NCBI GenBank assembly: GCA_944388585.1
Contig: CALXJI010000003.1
Coordinates: 161,644 to 225,643, forward strand
DNA length: 64,000 nucleotides
From: an uncultured Clostridia bacterium
GTDB lineage: Bacteria; Bacillota; Clostridia; TANB77; CAG-465
Direction: 5' to 3'
Part shown: one piece after another, positions 1 through 9,346 of the stretch
Layout: every line of letters begins with the position of its first letter
How positions within the stretch are numbered: the first letter of the stretch is position 1
Translations under genes and position numbers: made by a program
Notes under the pieces: model-generated
The model's input: only the letters and a program-made list of their open reading frames with translations
Databases searched by the model: none
Told to the model about the DNA's origin: nothing

Positions 1-790
1 ATAATCCTACAGCTGAAATACCTAATCCTTTTGTCATAGAGATTATAATATTGTTACTTCCTAATACAACAAACCCACCTATTTTATGAAATAATAACCC
101 CTTTACTTTTAAGAAAATATTTTTTTTAGTTTTAACTGAAACTGGATGAATGTTTTTCTCTTTAATAAAAGGATATAGCCTATTAGCAAAAAATGTAATT
201 ACTAAATTTTCTATAATCCTACATAAAATCTTTATAACTAAATATCCAATAAATTCTTTAAAAATAATCAAATAAATTATTTGAAGAGTATTCATTATAA
301 TTGTATATCCAAAATGAACAATATTAATAATATAATTTTTTTGATCAGCTTGAATTATAGATCTTTTATAAGTTAGTAAATATGACGAAACTGTATCGAT
401 TAAATACAAGACAAATACTAATCTAATGTTTATATCTATATTTATTTCACCTACAATATACTTTAAAAAAGGTAATAAAATTATACCAATAATTGTAACA
501 ACTATTGCAATTATTCTATAAATAATTTTATAAAAATTCAATAATGATTTTATTTCTTCTTTATTTTTTTCTGCTACTGGTTTATAAAGATTTACTATAA
601 TTGCAGAACCAAATCCTAATTCAACAATAGCCAACATTGATAATATATTTGTAAACAATCCATTAATTCCCAAATATTCATTTCCTAAAGTCTTAACAAA
701 AACAGCTTGAGCTATAAATCCAACAATTATTGTAACTAAATTTGAAATAAATCCTGTAATAACAGATATAAATGAATTTTTTGAACGCAT
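1..790 (-). CDS. Polysaccharide flippase (Wzx/MOP superfamily), partial
   Basis: I read this frame by hand; the gene starts at the ATG at 788-790 and runs off the left window edge, so only about 263 N-terminal residues are visible. The N-terminus MRSKNSFISVITGF is followed by a chain of hydrophobic segments and the stretch LGNEYLGINGLFTNILSMLA, typical of Wzx-type flippases that move undecaprenyl-linked repeat units across the membrane. The start codon overlaps the stop of the upstream GT2 gene by one base (TAATG), so it is the last visible gene of the polysaccharide operon. The C-terminal helices cannot be checked. Confidence 0.75.
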   Translation of the reverse strand, partial: MRSKNSFISVITGFISNLVTIIVGFIAQAVFVKTLGNEYLGINGLFTNILSMLAIVELGFGSAIIVNLYKPVAEKNKEEIKSLLNFYKIIYRIIAIVVTIIGIILLPFLKYIVGEINIDINIRLVFVLYLIDTVSSYLLTYKRSIIQADQKNYIINIVHFGYTIIMNTLQIIYLIIFKEFIGYLVIKILCRIIENLVITFFANRLYPFIKEKNIHPVSVKTKKNIFLKVKGLLFHKIGGFVVLGSNNIIISMTKGLGISAVGL

Positions 791-1794
791 TATTTTTCTC
801 CTTTACGTTTTAATTTTTTTTTCAAAGAAAAGATTAACTGAAAAAATAATAAGAAAATATATTCGTTCAAACCAATAAATTTAGAATACCACCTATAATT
901 TAAAGCGACTTCATATTTTAATCTTATATTTTTTTCCTGACATATTTTTTTTATCTTCTTTAACTCTTTTGCCCTATTTAAATTATTATTATAATCTATT
1001 TTTTTTACTAATCTATCAATACTTATAAAAGCAAAATGTAAATATAAATTATTAATTATTTTTTTATTGCATTTGACGTATATATTAATATTCTTAACAT
1101 TTAATTCAAAATAATTTTCTATATTTTTCATAATAGCAGAACCAGAATTATAATATCTATAATAAAAAATATCTGGTATCTCGACAATTTGTTTTATATT
1201 ACTTAAATATATAAAGTTAAAAATTAAATCCTCACTATACTTGACATCTATAGGAAACTTTACATTATTTTGAACTATAATGCTTTTTTTATAAATTTTA
1301 TTCGTAACTAAAAAGCAAGATTCTTTTGCAAGTGAAAATTTATTCAAAATATAATCCTCTTTTTCATATTGTTTTACATTCATTTCATGACTTAGAATAG
1401 ATGTGCTAAAATCTTTAAATATATTTTTTCTATTAATTATATAAATATCAGCCAAGAATCTCTTTTCATAATTAGCAAATGAATCTATTAATCCATATGA
1501 ATATTCATCATCTACATCTAAAAACAATATATATTTACCTTTTGCCGTATCAATCCCTAAATTTCTCGCATAGCTAACGCCATGATTTTCTATTTTTTTA
1601 TATATTAAATTAGTATAAATATTCAAAAAAGACTTAATAATCATATCAGTTTTATCAGTTGATCCATCATTTATTATTATAACTTCATAATTCTTACTAT
1701 TATTTTTTTCAAATATAGATTTTAAAGCTCTATCAATATATTTCTCACCATTATAAACTGGAATAATAATAGAACATAATATTTCTTCATTCAT
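790..1794 (-). CDS. Glycosyltransferase family 2
   Basis: Predicted cytoplasmic GT-A fold sugar transferase of 334 residues. The N-terminus has the GT2 signature SIIIPVYNGEKYI (about 8-20), then INDGSTD (41-47) for nucleotide binding and the metal-binding DVDD (93-96). The C-terminus ends in basic residues and a hydrophobic patch (about 310-325) that may lie on the membrane. It sits between the CDP-glycerol transferase and the flippase in one operon and probably adds a sugar to the repeat unit. The donor and linkage cannot be told from sequence. Confidence 0.85.
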   Translation of the reverse strand: MNEEILCSIIIPVYNGEKYIDRALKSIFEKNNSKNYEVIIINDGSTDKTDMIIKSFLNIYTNLIYKKIENHGVSYARNLGIDTAKGKYILFLDVDDEYSYGLIDSFANYEKRFLADIYIINRKNIFKDFSTSILSHEMNVKQYEKEDYILNKFSLAKESCFLVTNKIYKKSIIVQNNVKFPIDVKYSEDLIFNFIYLSNIKQIVEIPDIFYYRYYNSGSAIMKNIENYFELNVKNINIYVKCNKKIINNLYLHFAFISIDRLVKKIDYNNNLNRAKELKKIKKICQEKNIRLKYEVALNYRWYSKFIGLNEYIFLLFFQLIFSLKKKLKRKGEK

Positions 1795-1811
1795 AACATA
1801 CCTCGATTATA

Positions 1812-2960
1812 CTATAAAATTTTTATTATTTCATTAAATACTCTTTTACAATTATTTTTATCATTATATACAAAAAATTTATTAATTTTATTTAAAAATT
1901 TTTCATCTAATTTCAAATTATTATCAATACAATGACTCAAAAAATCTACGACTTTATTTTCATCTGAAACAACAGGACCAAATCCATCCCTTTCGTATAT
2001 AAAATAACCTTCTTCAAATTGTTTTTTTCTATATTCACTTTTATCAAACTGATAATAAACAATAGGTTTTTTTAAATAAGCAAAATCAAAAAAAACACTA
2101 GAATAGTCTGTAATTAAAATTGATGAAGAGTTTAGTAATTCTTGAACATCATATTCTTCAAAAGTAGCAATTATTATTCTATCACTTTTAGAATAAAAAT
2201 TATCTATATAAGGTTGAATTCCTATATGTGGATAAAAAATAAGTCTATAGTTTTCTTTATTTAATAACTCAATTAATTCCTTATTATTTAATAAACTCTG
2301 ATATGTGTTATAATAATTAGTTTTTTTAAAATCATTACAATTTCTTAACCAAACTCTCCAAGTAGGCATCAAAAGAATTATTTTTGAATCAATATTGTTA
2401 AGTGTATCATATCTTGGAAATCCAGTATATTTTATATTTTCTTTATAAGAAATCAAAAAATCTTTAAAAAAATCATATTCCTTTTTAGCTCCAGAAACTA
2501 TTAAATCTAATCTCCCATAAATATTTATTTTATCCTTAGAAATTCCATGCTGTAGAAAAACAATTTTATTATTTTGCTTATATATTTTAAATTTCAGCAA
2601 ATGCCTAAAAGCATACATATCTGGTGTATATCCTAGTAAATGTGTACTAATTAAGACCTTAGCATTTAAAAGTGCAAAATAATGTTCTCTAGATCCATGT
2701 TCAATTACATCTCCTATTTGTTTCACTTTTAAATAATCAGAAGATTTTTTTGTTATTATAAATTTAACATTAATCTCAGGATGATTTTGTCTAATATATT
2801 TAAACAATGCATAACCATTATCACGAGCATCTCTACCTCTTTCTGAAATAACCCATAAATTCTTGTATTTTTGTTTATTTATAAATATATTTAACATTTT
2901 AAAAATAATAAATTTAATATCTATAATAAGTTCATTAAAATATCTTTTAATTCTAATCAT
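1812..2960 (-). CDS. CDP-glycerol glycerophosphotransferase family protein (TagB/TagF-like)
   Basis: 382 residues matching the CDP-glycerol:polyglycerol-phosphate glycerophosphotransferase family, which transfers glycerol phosphate from CDP-glycerol in teichoic-acid and capsule synthesis. Visible family motifs are FLQHGISKD (about 135-143), TGFPRYD (179-185), MPTWRVWL (198-205), a conserved His in YPHIG (about 243-247) and ITDYSSVFFD (283-292). The N-terminus is basic and amphipathic, fitting peripheral membrane attachment. In this operon it suggests the polymer carries glycerophosphate. No gene for making CDP-glycerol is seen in the window. Confidence 0.85.
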   Translation of the reverse strand: MIRIKRYFNELIIDIKFIIFKMLNIFINKQKYKNLWVISERGRDARDNGYALFKYIRQNHPEINVKFIITKKSSDYLKVKQIGDVIEHGSREHYFALLNAKVLISTHLLGYTPDMYAFRHLLKFKIYKQNNKIVFLQHGISKDKINIYGRLDLIVSGAKKEYDFFKDFLISYKENIKYTGFPRYDTLNNIDSKIILLMPTWRVWLRNCNDFKKTNYYNTYQSLLNNKELIELLNKENYRLIFYPHIGIQPYIDNFYSKSDRIIIATFEEYDVQELLNSSSILITDYSSVFFDFAYLKKPIVYYQFDKSEYRKKQFEEGYFIYERDGFGPVVSDENKVVDFLSHCIDNNLKLDEKFLNKINKFFVYNDKNNCKRVFNEIIKIL

Positions 2961-2971
2961 AAAATTCTCCT

Positions 2972-4078
2972 TTAATCAATTTTGCTTTTCTCCTTGTTAA
3001 TTAATTCAAAAATTACCAAATACATAGCTAACCAAATCATAAAAACAGTTAAACAGTGTGATGTAAATAAAACAAAAAAACAAAATGTCATTAATATACA
3101 AGCTATTGTATTATTTTTTACTATATTAAACATGTTATTTACAAAGAAAATCAAACCAAATATTGAGGTTTCAATGTATATTCTTAATAAATCACAATGC
3201 ATATTAGTTATCCCATTTATAGGATTACTTTCTAAAAATGATGTTGTTGTTCCTAATCCATAATTTGTTAAATTTATATCAACTATATAATTAATAATAT
3301 CAAATCTTCCCATAGTAAACTTATTAAAATCAATTTTAAAATAATTATAAAATGCTCTTGCAAAAGAATCTTCCAACATAGCTTCAATTAAAAAAGGGGA
3401 TATGATAAAAGTAATTTTTAAAATTTTTATAATTTTTTTATTTACAGTTTTATTTTTGTCTACAAACATCATTATTATTGGAAATAATAATACATATATT
3501 ACATCTAATCTTTTAAAAGATAATATAGTAAATATTCCTGCCAAAATACATTTTGTTTTATTTTTTCTTAAAAAGAAAAGTGTATATAGAGGTAAAAAAA
3601 TCGCAGCATCCGAAGATTCAAATGGACTATACGAATTAGTAAATGAAATAGATTTTATTGACTCAATTGACAAATCACTACCAAAACTTAATATAAACTT
3701 AATACATAAAACAATAAATAACATATCAAAATAAAAAGATCTATCTTCTTTCTCCACATTAAATATACAAAAAGCGATTAATCCAGGCAAAATAAATAAA
3801 AAAAGTTCTTTATATGTCTCAATTAAAATATTTTTATTTAAAATTTGAAAAAAAATAGAAATAAAAGCAAAAGTTAAAAAAATATATAATATTTGTTTTA
3901 TTTCATATCCATACATTTTTTTCTTCTTTCTTAAACTCAATATACCAATAAGTACCATAATTACTAATGGTATATATTTTATATTGTCTAATTTACTAAT
4001 ATACAATTCGCCAATAAGCCACAACACTAAAAATAAAACAAACAATATTCTATATGTCTTTTTTATATCCAAAATCAC
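2972..4078 (-). CDS. Wzy-like O-antigen/polysaccharide polymerase (membrane protein)
   Basis: 368 residues with about ten hydrophobic segments and a polar loop between the last ones, the usual topology of Wzy polymerases, which have low sequence conservation. The start is a GTG that overlaps the TGA of the upstream acetyltransferase gene by four bases, with GGAGG six bases upstream. It is placed in an operon that also has priming transferase, glycosyltransferases and flippase, so a polymerase is expected here. The call rests on topology and context rather than a motif. A general multi-pass membrane protein is the alternative. Confidence 0.65.
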   Translation of the reverse strand: MILDIKKTYRILFVLFLVLWLIGELYISKLDNIKYIPLVIMVLIGILSLRKKKKMYGYEIKQILYIFLTFAFISIFFQILNKNILIETYKELFLFILPGLIAFCIFNVEKEDRSFYFDMLFIVLCIKFILSFGSDLSIESIKSISFTNSYSPFESSDAAIFLPLYTLFFLRKNKTKCILAGIFTILSFKRLDVIYVLLFPIIMMFVDKNKTVNKKIIKILKITFIISPFLIEAMLEDSFARAFYNYFKIDFNKFTMGRFDIINYIVDINLTNYGLGTTTSFLESNPINGITNMHCDLLRIYIETSIFGLIFFVNNMFNIVKNNTIACILMTFCFFVLFTSHCLTVFMIWLAMYLVIFELINKEKSKID

Positions 4079-4632
4079 ATTTTACCTCCATTCGACACAA
4101 CTCTTGCTGGTATGCCACAAGCTGTAACACCTTCTGTTAATATGGATTTATTAACTAATGAGTTTGCGCCTATTTTTACATTATCTGCTATACTTATATC
4201 CCCTATAATAGTCGCACCATAACCTATTTCAACATTGTTACCTATTTTAGGTGCTTTATTATTTTTTCCATTATTTCCGACGCAATTATTTCCATGAAAT
4301 ATTACATTATTTCCGACTTTAGCATTATTATTTATAACTATATTTCTATGATAAATTTTTAAATTTTTTCCAAAATTTCCATATATTTCTATATTATTTT
4401 TTTTAGATAATTTATTTAGTTTTCTAGAATACCTTAAAAATAATATTTTATAAATAATACTGCTTTCAAAATACTTTTTATAGAAATTATACTTCCTAGA
4501 TACTATAATTATATTTAAAAAGTCATTTTTATTACTTAAAGTAAATCTTCTATAAATCCTATTAAACAATGACTTTTCTTTATATAAACTTTTATCAATT
4601 CTTATAATTTGTTTTAATTCTTTATATTTCAT
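4075..4632 (-). CDS. Hexapeptide-repeat acetyltransferase (serine-acetyltransferase/LbH type)
   Basis: 185 residues. The C-terminal half is a left-handed beta-helix: runs such as IYHRNIVINNNAKVGNNVIF, KIGNNVEIGYGATIIGDIS and IADNVKIGANSLVNKSIL show the hexapeptide [I/V]-G-x periodicity, ending in TACGIPARVVSNGG, the usual acetyl-CoA-binding tail. The N-terminal 70 residues are basic and helical. It overlaps both neighbours by four bases, so it is translationally coupled in the polysaccharide operon. A role in O- or N-acetylating a sugar of the repeat unit is more likely than cysteine synthesis, because no cysK is near. Confidence 0.8.
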   Translation of the reverse strand: MKYKELKQIIRIDKSLYKEKSLFNRIYRRFTLSNKNDFLNIIIVSRKYNFYKKYFESSIIYKILFLRYSRKLNKLSKKNNIEIYGNFGKNLKIYHRNIVINNNAKVGNNVIFHGNNCVGNNGKNNKAPKIGNNVEIGYGATIIGDISIADNVKIGANSLVNKSILTEGVTACGIPARVVSNGGKM

Positions 4633-5822
4633 AATTTCTTCTTTCTTTTTAAAAATATATTTTTGATTAAAAACTTAAATTTATATGGTAATAAATTTTT
4701 TAGCAATACTTTAAAATTTTTTCTAAATTTCAAATCCTCTTTTATATACCTGTCGAAGCCTTTTTTTTCCAAATTTAAGTAAATATTACTTCTTTCATAA
4801 TATCGTTTACTCGGTTGCTGTAAATTTTTATTATATCTTAAAATTTTATTTATATCTGTTGATATATAATCAATTTGATTTTTAATACTGTCGAATAAAA
4901 ATTTTCCTTTTTTATTATTAATAATAATAGCAGAATTCCCATAAGGACTATAAAAATCTGGATGTTCTTTTTCTATCCCCCAAAAATCCGCTAAAGTAAT
5001 ATCTCCTATTCTTGTTAGATTAGAGTACTTACATCTGTAGCAACACTCTCTATAATTCTTTGCATCAATAAAAGTTTTATAGTATGGATCTAATCTAAAA
5101 TCAATAATTTTCTCTTTTCCAGATTTAAATTTAATTCTAGAAGTTAATCCCCAACCACTCTTAATTTTATTTCTAAAATAATACATTTCTACCTTATCTT
5201 TATATTTTTTTTCCAACCACTCTATATATTTTTTAAAAAGCTTCGGACTAGGTACACCATGACACACTAAATCAATAGTATATAAATTTTTAAAATCATT
5301 TTTTAAAAAAGATTTTAATCCAGCAATTTGGCATGGAGTTCCAATATATAAAACAGTATTATTATCTTCAAGTTGTTCTTTTACATTTTCATAAGTATTA
5401 TTCGTATCACTTTGAACGTATTTTGAGCCACATAATTTGGCAATGTCTTCAATTTTGTTTACACATAAATGTATTGGATTCATATTTTCATCAAAACAAC
5501 ATCCATACACAAATCCTTTATTTTCTATAATAAATTTTGCTATTGTAGAAAAAATTCCACCTGATGAACCATTTAATAAATCTTTTGTTTTTTTGGCTCT
5601 AGCTGCAAATGCTTCAATAGAATCATCTTTTTTTTCTTTAAAAGTGTTGAATTGAGGACAACTTTTTAAACATAGCCCACAATTTACACATAAATTCTTA
5701 TCAATTATAGGAACAAGAAAGCCTTCATTATTATAAACCATAGTAATTGCATTTTTGGGACATATTTTTTCACATGCTCTACAACCACAACAGTCATCAT
5801 TATTTACTTGATCTATATTCAT
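4629..5822 (-). CDS. Coenzyme F420 hydrogenase/dehydrogenase beta-subunit family Fe-S protein
   Basis: 397 residues. The N-terminus carries two 4Fe-4S motifs, CCGCRACEKICP (about 11-22) and CVNCGLCLKSCP (about 45-56). The rest is the FrhB-type flavin/F420-binding domain, with GSSGGIFS, YIGTPCQIAGLKSF, DLVCHGVPSP and GDITLADFWG visible. Members of this family commonly sit beside polysaccharide pyruvyl transferases in surface polysaccharide loci, as here (four bases downstream of one). Redox function and substrate in this context are unknown to me. Real F420 use is unlikely to be the role, as no F420 genes are visible. Confidence 0.8.
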   Translation of the reverse strand: MNIDQVNNDDCCGCRACEKICPKNAITMVYNNEGFLVPIIDKNLCVNCGLCLKSCPQFNTFKEKKDDSIEAFAARAKKTKDLLNGSSGGIFSTIAKFIIENKGFVYGCCFDENMNPIHLCVNKIEDIAKLCGSKYVQSDTNNTYENVKEQLEDNNTVLYIGTPCQIAGLKSFLKNDFKNLYTIDLVCHGVPSPKLFKKYIEWLEKKYKDKVEMYYFRNKIKSGWGLTSRIKFKSGKEKIIDFRLDPYYKTFIDAKNYRECCYRCKYSNLTRIGDITLADFWGIEKEHPDFYSPYGNSAIIINNKKGKFLFDSIKNQIDYISTDINKILRYNKNLQQPSKRYYERSNIYLNLEKKGFDRYIKEDLKFRKNFKVLLKNLLPYKFKFLIKNIFLKRKKKL

Positions 5823-5826
5823 ACTA

Positions 5827-6945
5827 TTAATCCTCTATTGCATTTTTTAGTAATTTTAATGACTCTTTTCTTTTTTGATTTAATATAGAATTTATTTCAT
5901 TCCAATCTATTGTAAAATCTATACTTTCGAAATCATTAAAATCTTTTAAAATTCTTTCTTTTATATTAAATAATCTATGTAGACTTTCAATTCTTGTACC
6001 TGTTTTATTTGTTGGTAATAAATTCATAAATTTTTTATTATAAATTATTGAAAATACAGTCGCATGAAACGAATCAGTTAATATATATTCTGCATTTTCA
6101 AATAACTTTAAAAATTCAAATGGACTAGGAAGATAAATCAACTTTCCATTTCTAAAGATATGATATATTGAAGTACTTATTCTTAATAATTTTAGTCCAT
6201 TAATTTTTGCAAATTTTTTCGCATATTCATCAAACTTCTTATCATTATGTAATTGATAAATTAAAACATATTTATATTTATATTTATATTTTAATTTTGT
6301 ATTATTTGATAATTTTTTCCAATCTTTTTTTGATAACAATAATGTTGGATCCAACACTTGTTCTACATTTTCTAATCCACTTTCTATTAAAATTTTCTTT
6401 GCAGAATCTTCTCTAACTAAAATTTTTTTATACTTTTTTAGTAAACTATTTAAATTATATAATAACTCTTTTTTTAAATCTGTTTTACCAAAACTAGAAG
6501 CGTAAGATATACACTTTTTTCCTTCAGCAAAACTTAAAAAATAAGCTTCATCATATATATCTTTTCCTATACTTCCCCAAATTTGATCACTGCCAGAACA
6601 AAAAACATCACCAATCGGAACATTATTTTTTAACTGCTCCAAGCTATTATATTCATTTTTAGTTTCTTTTAATAACTTTTTTCTATACTTAAAAAATCTA
6701 TTATATTGGTAAACATAATTAGGCACTTGAATAAAATTATAAATTAATCTAGTAATATTATTTCTATCCCACTTTTTGCCTTTAACTAAAGTTTTTGCTA
6801 TGTTTTTACTTTTTTCATCATATCTAATATAATTTATTATTTCAGAATCATGCCCTAATTTTTCTATAGCAACCTGAGTAGCATAACTTTGAAGTAAAGA
6901 ACCATAATTTGGAACAGCATGTCTAGTAATAATTTCAACTTTCAT
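5827..6945 (-). CDS. Polysaccharide pyruvyl transferase family protein
   Basis: 372 residues of the CsaB/WcaK-like family, which adds a pyruvyl ketal from phosphoenolpyruvate to a sugar. The N-terminus has the family start ITRHAVPNYGSLLQSYA (6-22), GSDQIWG lies at 118-124, a VLDPTLLLS stretch is central, and the C-terminal TDSFHATVFSIIYNKKF holds the conserved Asp and His. It is two bases from the radical SAM gene and four from the FrhB-like gene. Pyruvylation would put a negative charge on the polymer. Confidence 0.85.
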   Translation of the reverse strand: MKVEIITRHAVPNYGSLLQSYATQVAIEKLGHDSEIINYIRYDEKSKNIAKTLVKGKKWDRNNITRLIYNFIQVPNYVYQYNRFFKYRKKLLKETKNEYNSLEQLKNNVPIGDVFCSGSDQIWGSIGKDIYDEAYFLSFAEGKKCISYASSFGKTDLKKELLYNLNSLLKKYKKILVREDSAKKILIESGLENVEQVLDPTLLLSKKDWKKLSNNTKLKYKYKYKYVLIYQLHNDKKFDEYAKKFAKINGLKLLRISTSIYHIFRNGKLIYLPSPFEFLKLFENAEYILTDSFHATVFSIIYNKKFMNLLPTNKTGTRIESLHRLFNIKERILKDFNDFESIDFTIDWNEINSILNQKRKESLKLLKNAIED

Positions 6946-6947
6946 TT

Positions 6948-8132
6948 TTATCTCACCTTTCTCTTATATTGTTTTGCTATATCAGCATTTACTATTTCTT
7001 CACCAGTTTTGTTTTTTAATTGCTCTTTAGAAGCTTCAGATAATCCATCATGAACTATTGCATTAACATCACATGTTGATAGCTTGTCTAAATCTTCTTT
7101 AGTAACTTTTCCATCTCTTAAATCTCTAACGATTTTATTTTCATACATTGAATATTTATCTTTTTTATAAAATCTCATAAATTTGTGCTTTATAACCCAA
7201 GCTGCTGGTTTCCATATATATTTATGCATTGCTGGAGATACAGAACCTATCATCCAACATTGTCTATCACAATGTCTAACTTTATTACGCACTTTTTCTG
7301 CTTGTTCAGAATTCCATAACTCATCCCATGTTTGCTCATTAAGATTTCCCATAACTTCTTTTTCTTTTGTTCCATTACATGGCATAACATCACCATATGG
7401 ATCTATAAAGAATGTATCAAAAGCCATATCACATGGTAATAATCTTTTTTGTCCGTAAATGTAATTTATAAGTCCATGATTAAAATATGCTCTAAACCAT
7501 TTTTTTGGTGAATTAGAATTTAATAATTCATTTATTAGTTTTTCAAATTCTTTAGCAACCATTGGTCTATCTTTTATTATATTTTTTGCTTCAACAAAAT
7601 AAAAACTATTGTGTAAAGAAGCTGTAGCAAATTCCATATTCATTTCATTAGATAATTTATATAAAGGTACTAAATCTTTAGCATTTGCATCTTGAACTGT
7701 CATTCCAAATCCAACGTCAGGATGTTTCATTTCAACTAATTTCTTTAATGTTGAATATCCTTTATTAAATCCATCATCTAGTCCTCTGATTTTATTATTA
7801 GTTTCTTCTAGTCCTTCTATTGATATTCTTATGCCTACATTAGGAAATTCTTCACAAAGCTTTATTATTCTATCTGTAAAGAATCCATTTGTTGATATAA
7901 CTATTCTATCTGATTTTTTATATAATTCTCTTACTATATCTGGTAAATCTTCTCTAATAAAAGGTTCACCACCTGTTATATTGGTAAAATACATTTTAGG
8001 TAATTTTTTTATTGTTTCTAAACTTAATTCTTCATCTGGCTTAGATGGACATTTATATCTGTTACACATTGTACATCTAGCATTACATCTATAAGTTACT
8101 ATAACTGTTCCATTTAATTTTTTCTCTGACAT
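6948..8132 (-). CDS. Radical SAM protein with SPASM-type C-terminal cysteines
   Basis: 394 residues. The radical SAM cluster motif CNARCTMC (Cys16, 20, 23) is at the N-terminus, followed by NITGGEPFIREDL and a TIM-barrel-like core. The C-terminal part has LPCDMAFDTFFIDPYGDVMP followed by CNG, and later HCDRQCWM, which look like auxiliary Fe-S cluster ligands of SPASM/twitch domains. It lies tightly inside the polysaccharide operon, two bases from its downstream neighbour. Relatives in sugar loci modify sugars or peptides, but the substrate here is not evident. Confidence 0.8.
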   Translation of the reverse strand: MSEKKLNGTVIVTYRCNARCTMCNRYKCPSKPDEELSLETIKKLPKMYFTNITGGEPFIREDLPDIVRELYKKSDRIVISTNGFFTDRIIKLCEEFPNVGIRISIEGLEETNNKIRGLDDGFNKGYSTLKKLVEMKHPDVGFGMTVQDANAKDLVPLYKLSNEMNMEFATASLHNSFYFVEAKNIIKDRPMVAKEFEKLINELLNSNSPKKWFRAYFNHGLINYIYGQKRLLPCDMAFDTFFIDPYGDVMPCNGTKEKEVMGNLNEQTWDELWNSEQAEKVRNKVRHCDRQCWMIGSVSPAMHKYIWKPAAWVIKHKFMRFYKKDKYSMYENKIVRDLRDGKVTKEDLDKLSTCDVNAIVHDGLSEASKEQLKNKTGEEIVNADIAKQYKRKVR

Positions 8133-8134
8133 TT

Positions 8135-9346
8135 TTATCTCTCCTTTATTACTTTATCATATATTTGTTTTAATTTATTATAATAAGCTTCTCTATCATA
8201 ATTTTGTTTTGCTAATTTTTTAGATTTTTCACTAAACTCTTTTACTAATTCATTATTTTCAAATAATATATTCATTTTTTCAGTTAATTCATCAACTGTA
8301 TTATATATAAATCCATTTTCATTATCTATCACTAATTCTGGAATTCCACCCATATTTGAACCTATGATAGGTTTACCTATAGCTAAAGTTTCAAGCACAG
8401 AATAGGGACAATTTTCATACCATATGCTAGGTACTACAACAAATTTACATTTTCTTGTTACATCTGTCATTTGTTCCTTATTTAAAAATCCTAGTAATTT
8501 AACTCTGTCTTCTATTTTATTTTCTTTTATTATCTTTTCAATATTTTCTTTTTCAGGACCTTCTCCTGCTATATAAAGATTTCCTTTATTGCATTTAGCA
8601 AAAGCGTTAATCAAATTTAGAATACCTTTTTCCTTAGATAATCTTCCAAAATACAATGCATATCCATCATCTTGTGTCTCAACATTATAATCGCTCATTT
8701 CTATAGAATTATGAATTGCTTGTATTTTATTTGGATTAGTACCATCTTCAATAAATTTATTTCTATAAAATTCAGAAGGTGTAATTATATAATCTATTTT
8801 ATCTGCATATATTTTATGATTTCTATAATAGTATCCTTCTATTGCTCCTAAAGCACTTTTTAACTTTGAACTTTTATTACAAGATTTTTTTATACAATTT
8901 ATATATTTTCCTTTCATACATAACTCGCATGGATTTTTATCATTATCCATCATAGTTATTGCAGGGCATATAGCTTGTACATCATGGGCTGTAAAAACTA
9001 TAGGAATATTTCTTTTTTTAATAGGTTTAATTATTGAAGCAGATAATTGTCTTTGAAAGTTATTCAAATGTACAACATCAGGTTTAAATTCATCTAATGC
9101 TTTTTCCATTATCTTTTCATTTTCTTTATTATAAATAACATCCAATGCTTTAAGTTTTGAGCTATTATTTAAATCAAACTTAGGCACAAAATATTCTTTA
9201 TCGCCAGTTTTTATATTTTTTTCATCTTCCATTGAAAAATATGCTACTTCATGACCATGTCGTTTTAGCAATTCACCCAATTCAAAATAATATTTTTCAG
9301 AGCCACCTTTATTCCAATGAAATTTATTTACTAATAATACCCTCAT
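8135..9346 (-). CDS. Glycosyltransferase family 4
   Basis: 403 residues of GT-B fold. N-terminal VNKFHWNKGGSEKYYFELGE is a typical GT4 acceptor-domain start with the GGSE loop. The donor domain has FGRLSKEKGILNLINAF, IAGEGPEKENIE and the nucleotide-sugar binding E-x7-E region ENCPYSVLETLAIGKPIIGS. An unusual feature is a Cys-rich insertion (about 135-160, five Cys including CELCMKGKYINCIKKSC), also seen in some GT4 proteins and perhaps metal binding. It shares base 9346 with the upstream gene (stop/start overlap). Confidence 0.85.
   Translation of the reverse strand: MRVLLVNKFHWNKGGSEKYYFELGELLKRHGHEVAYFSMEDEKNIKTGDKEYFVPKFDLNNSSKLKALDVIYNKENEKIMEKALDEFKPDVVHLNNFQRQLSASIIKPIKKRNIPIVFTAHDVQAICPAITMMDNDKNPCELCMKGKYINCIKKSCNKSSKLKSALGAIEGYYYRNHKIYADKIDYIITPSEFYRNKFIEDGTNPNKIQAIHNSIEMSDYNVETQDDGYALYFGRLSKEKGILNLINAFAKCNKGNLYIAGEGPEKENIEKIIKENKIEDRVKLLGFLNKEQMTDVTRKCKFVVVPSIWYENCPYSVLETLAIGKPIIGSNMGGIPELVIDNENGFIYNTVDELTEKMNILFENNELVKEFSEKSKKLAKQNYDREAYYNKLKQIYDKVIKER

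Noticed and set aside
3402..3734. 110-residue plus-strand frame opposite the Wzy-like gene
   Set aside because: Antisense shadow of a membrane-protein gene in AT-rich DNA; no ribosome site or promoter.
6207..6416. Small plus-strand protein with Ile/Tyr repeats
   Set aside because: It reads the complement of a Lys/Tyr codon run in the pyruvyl transferase gene and has no start signals.
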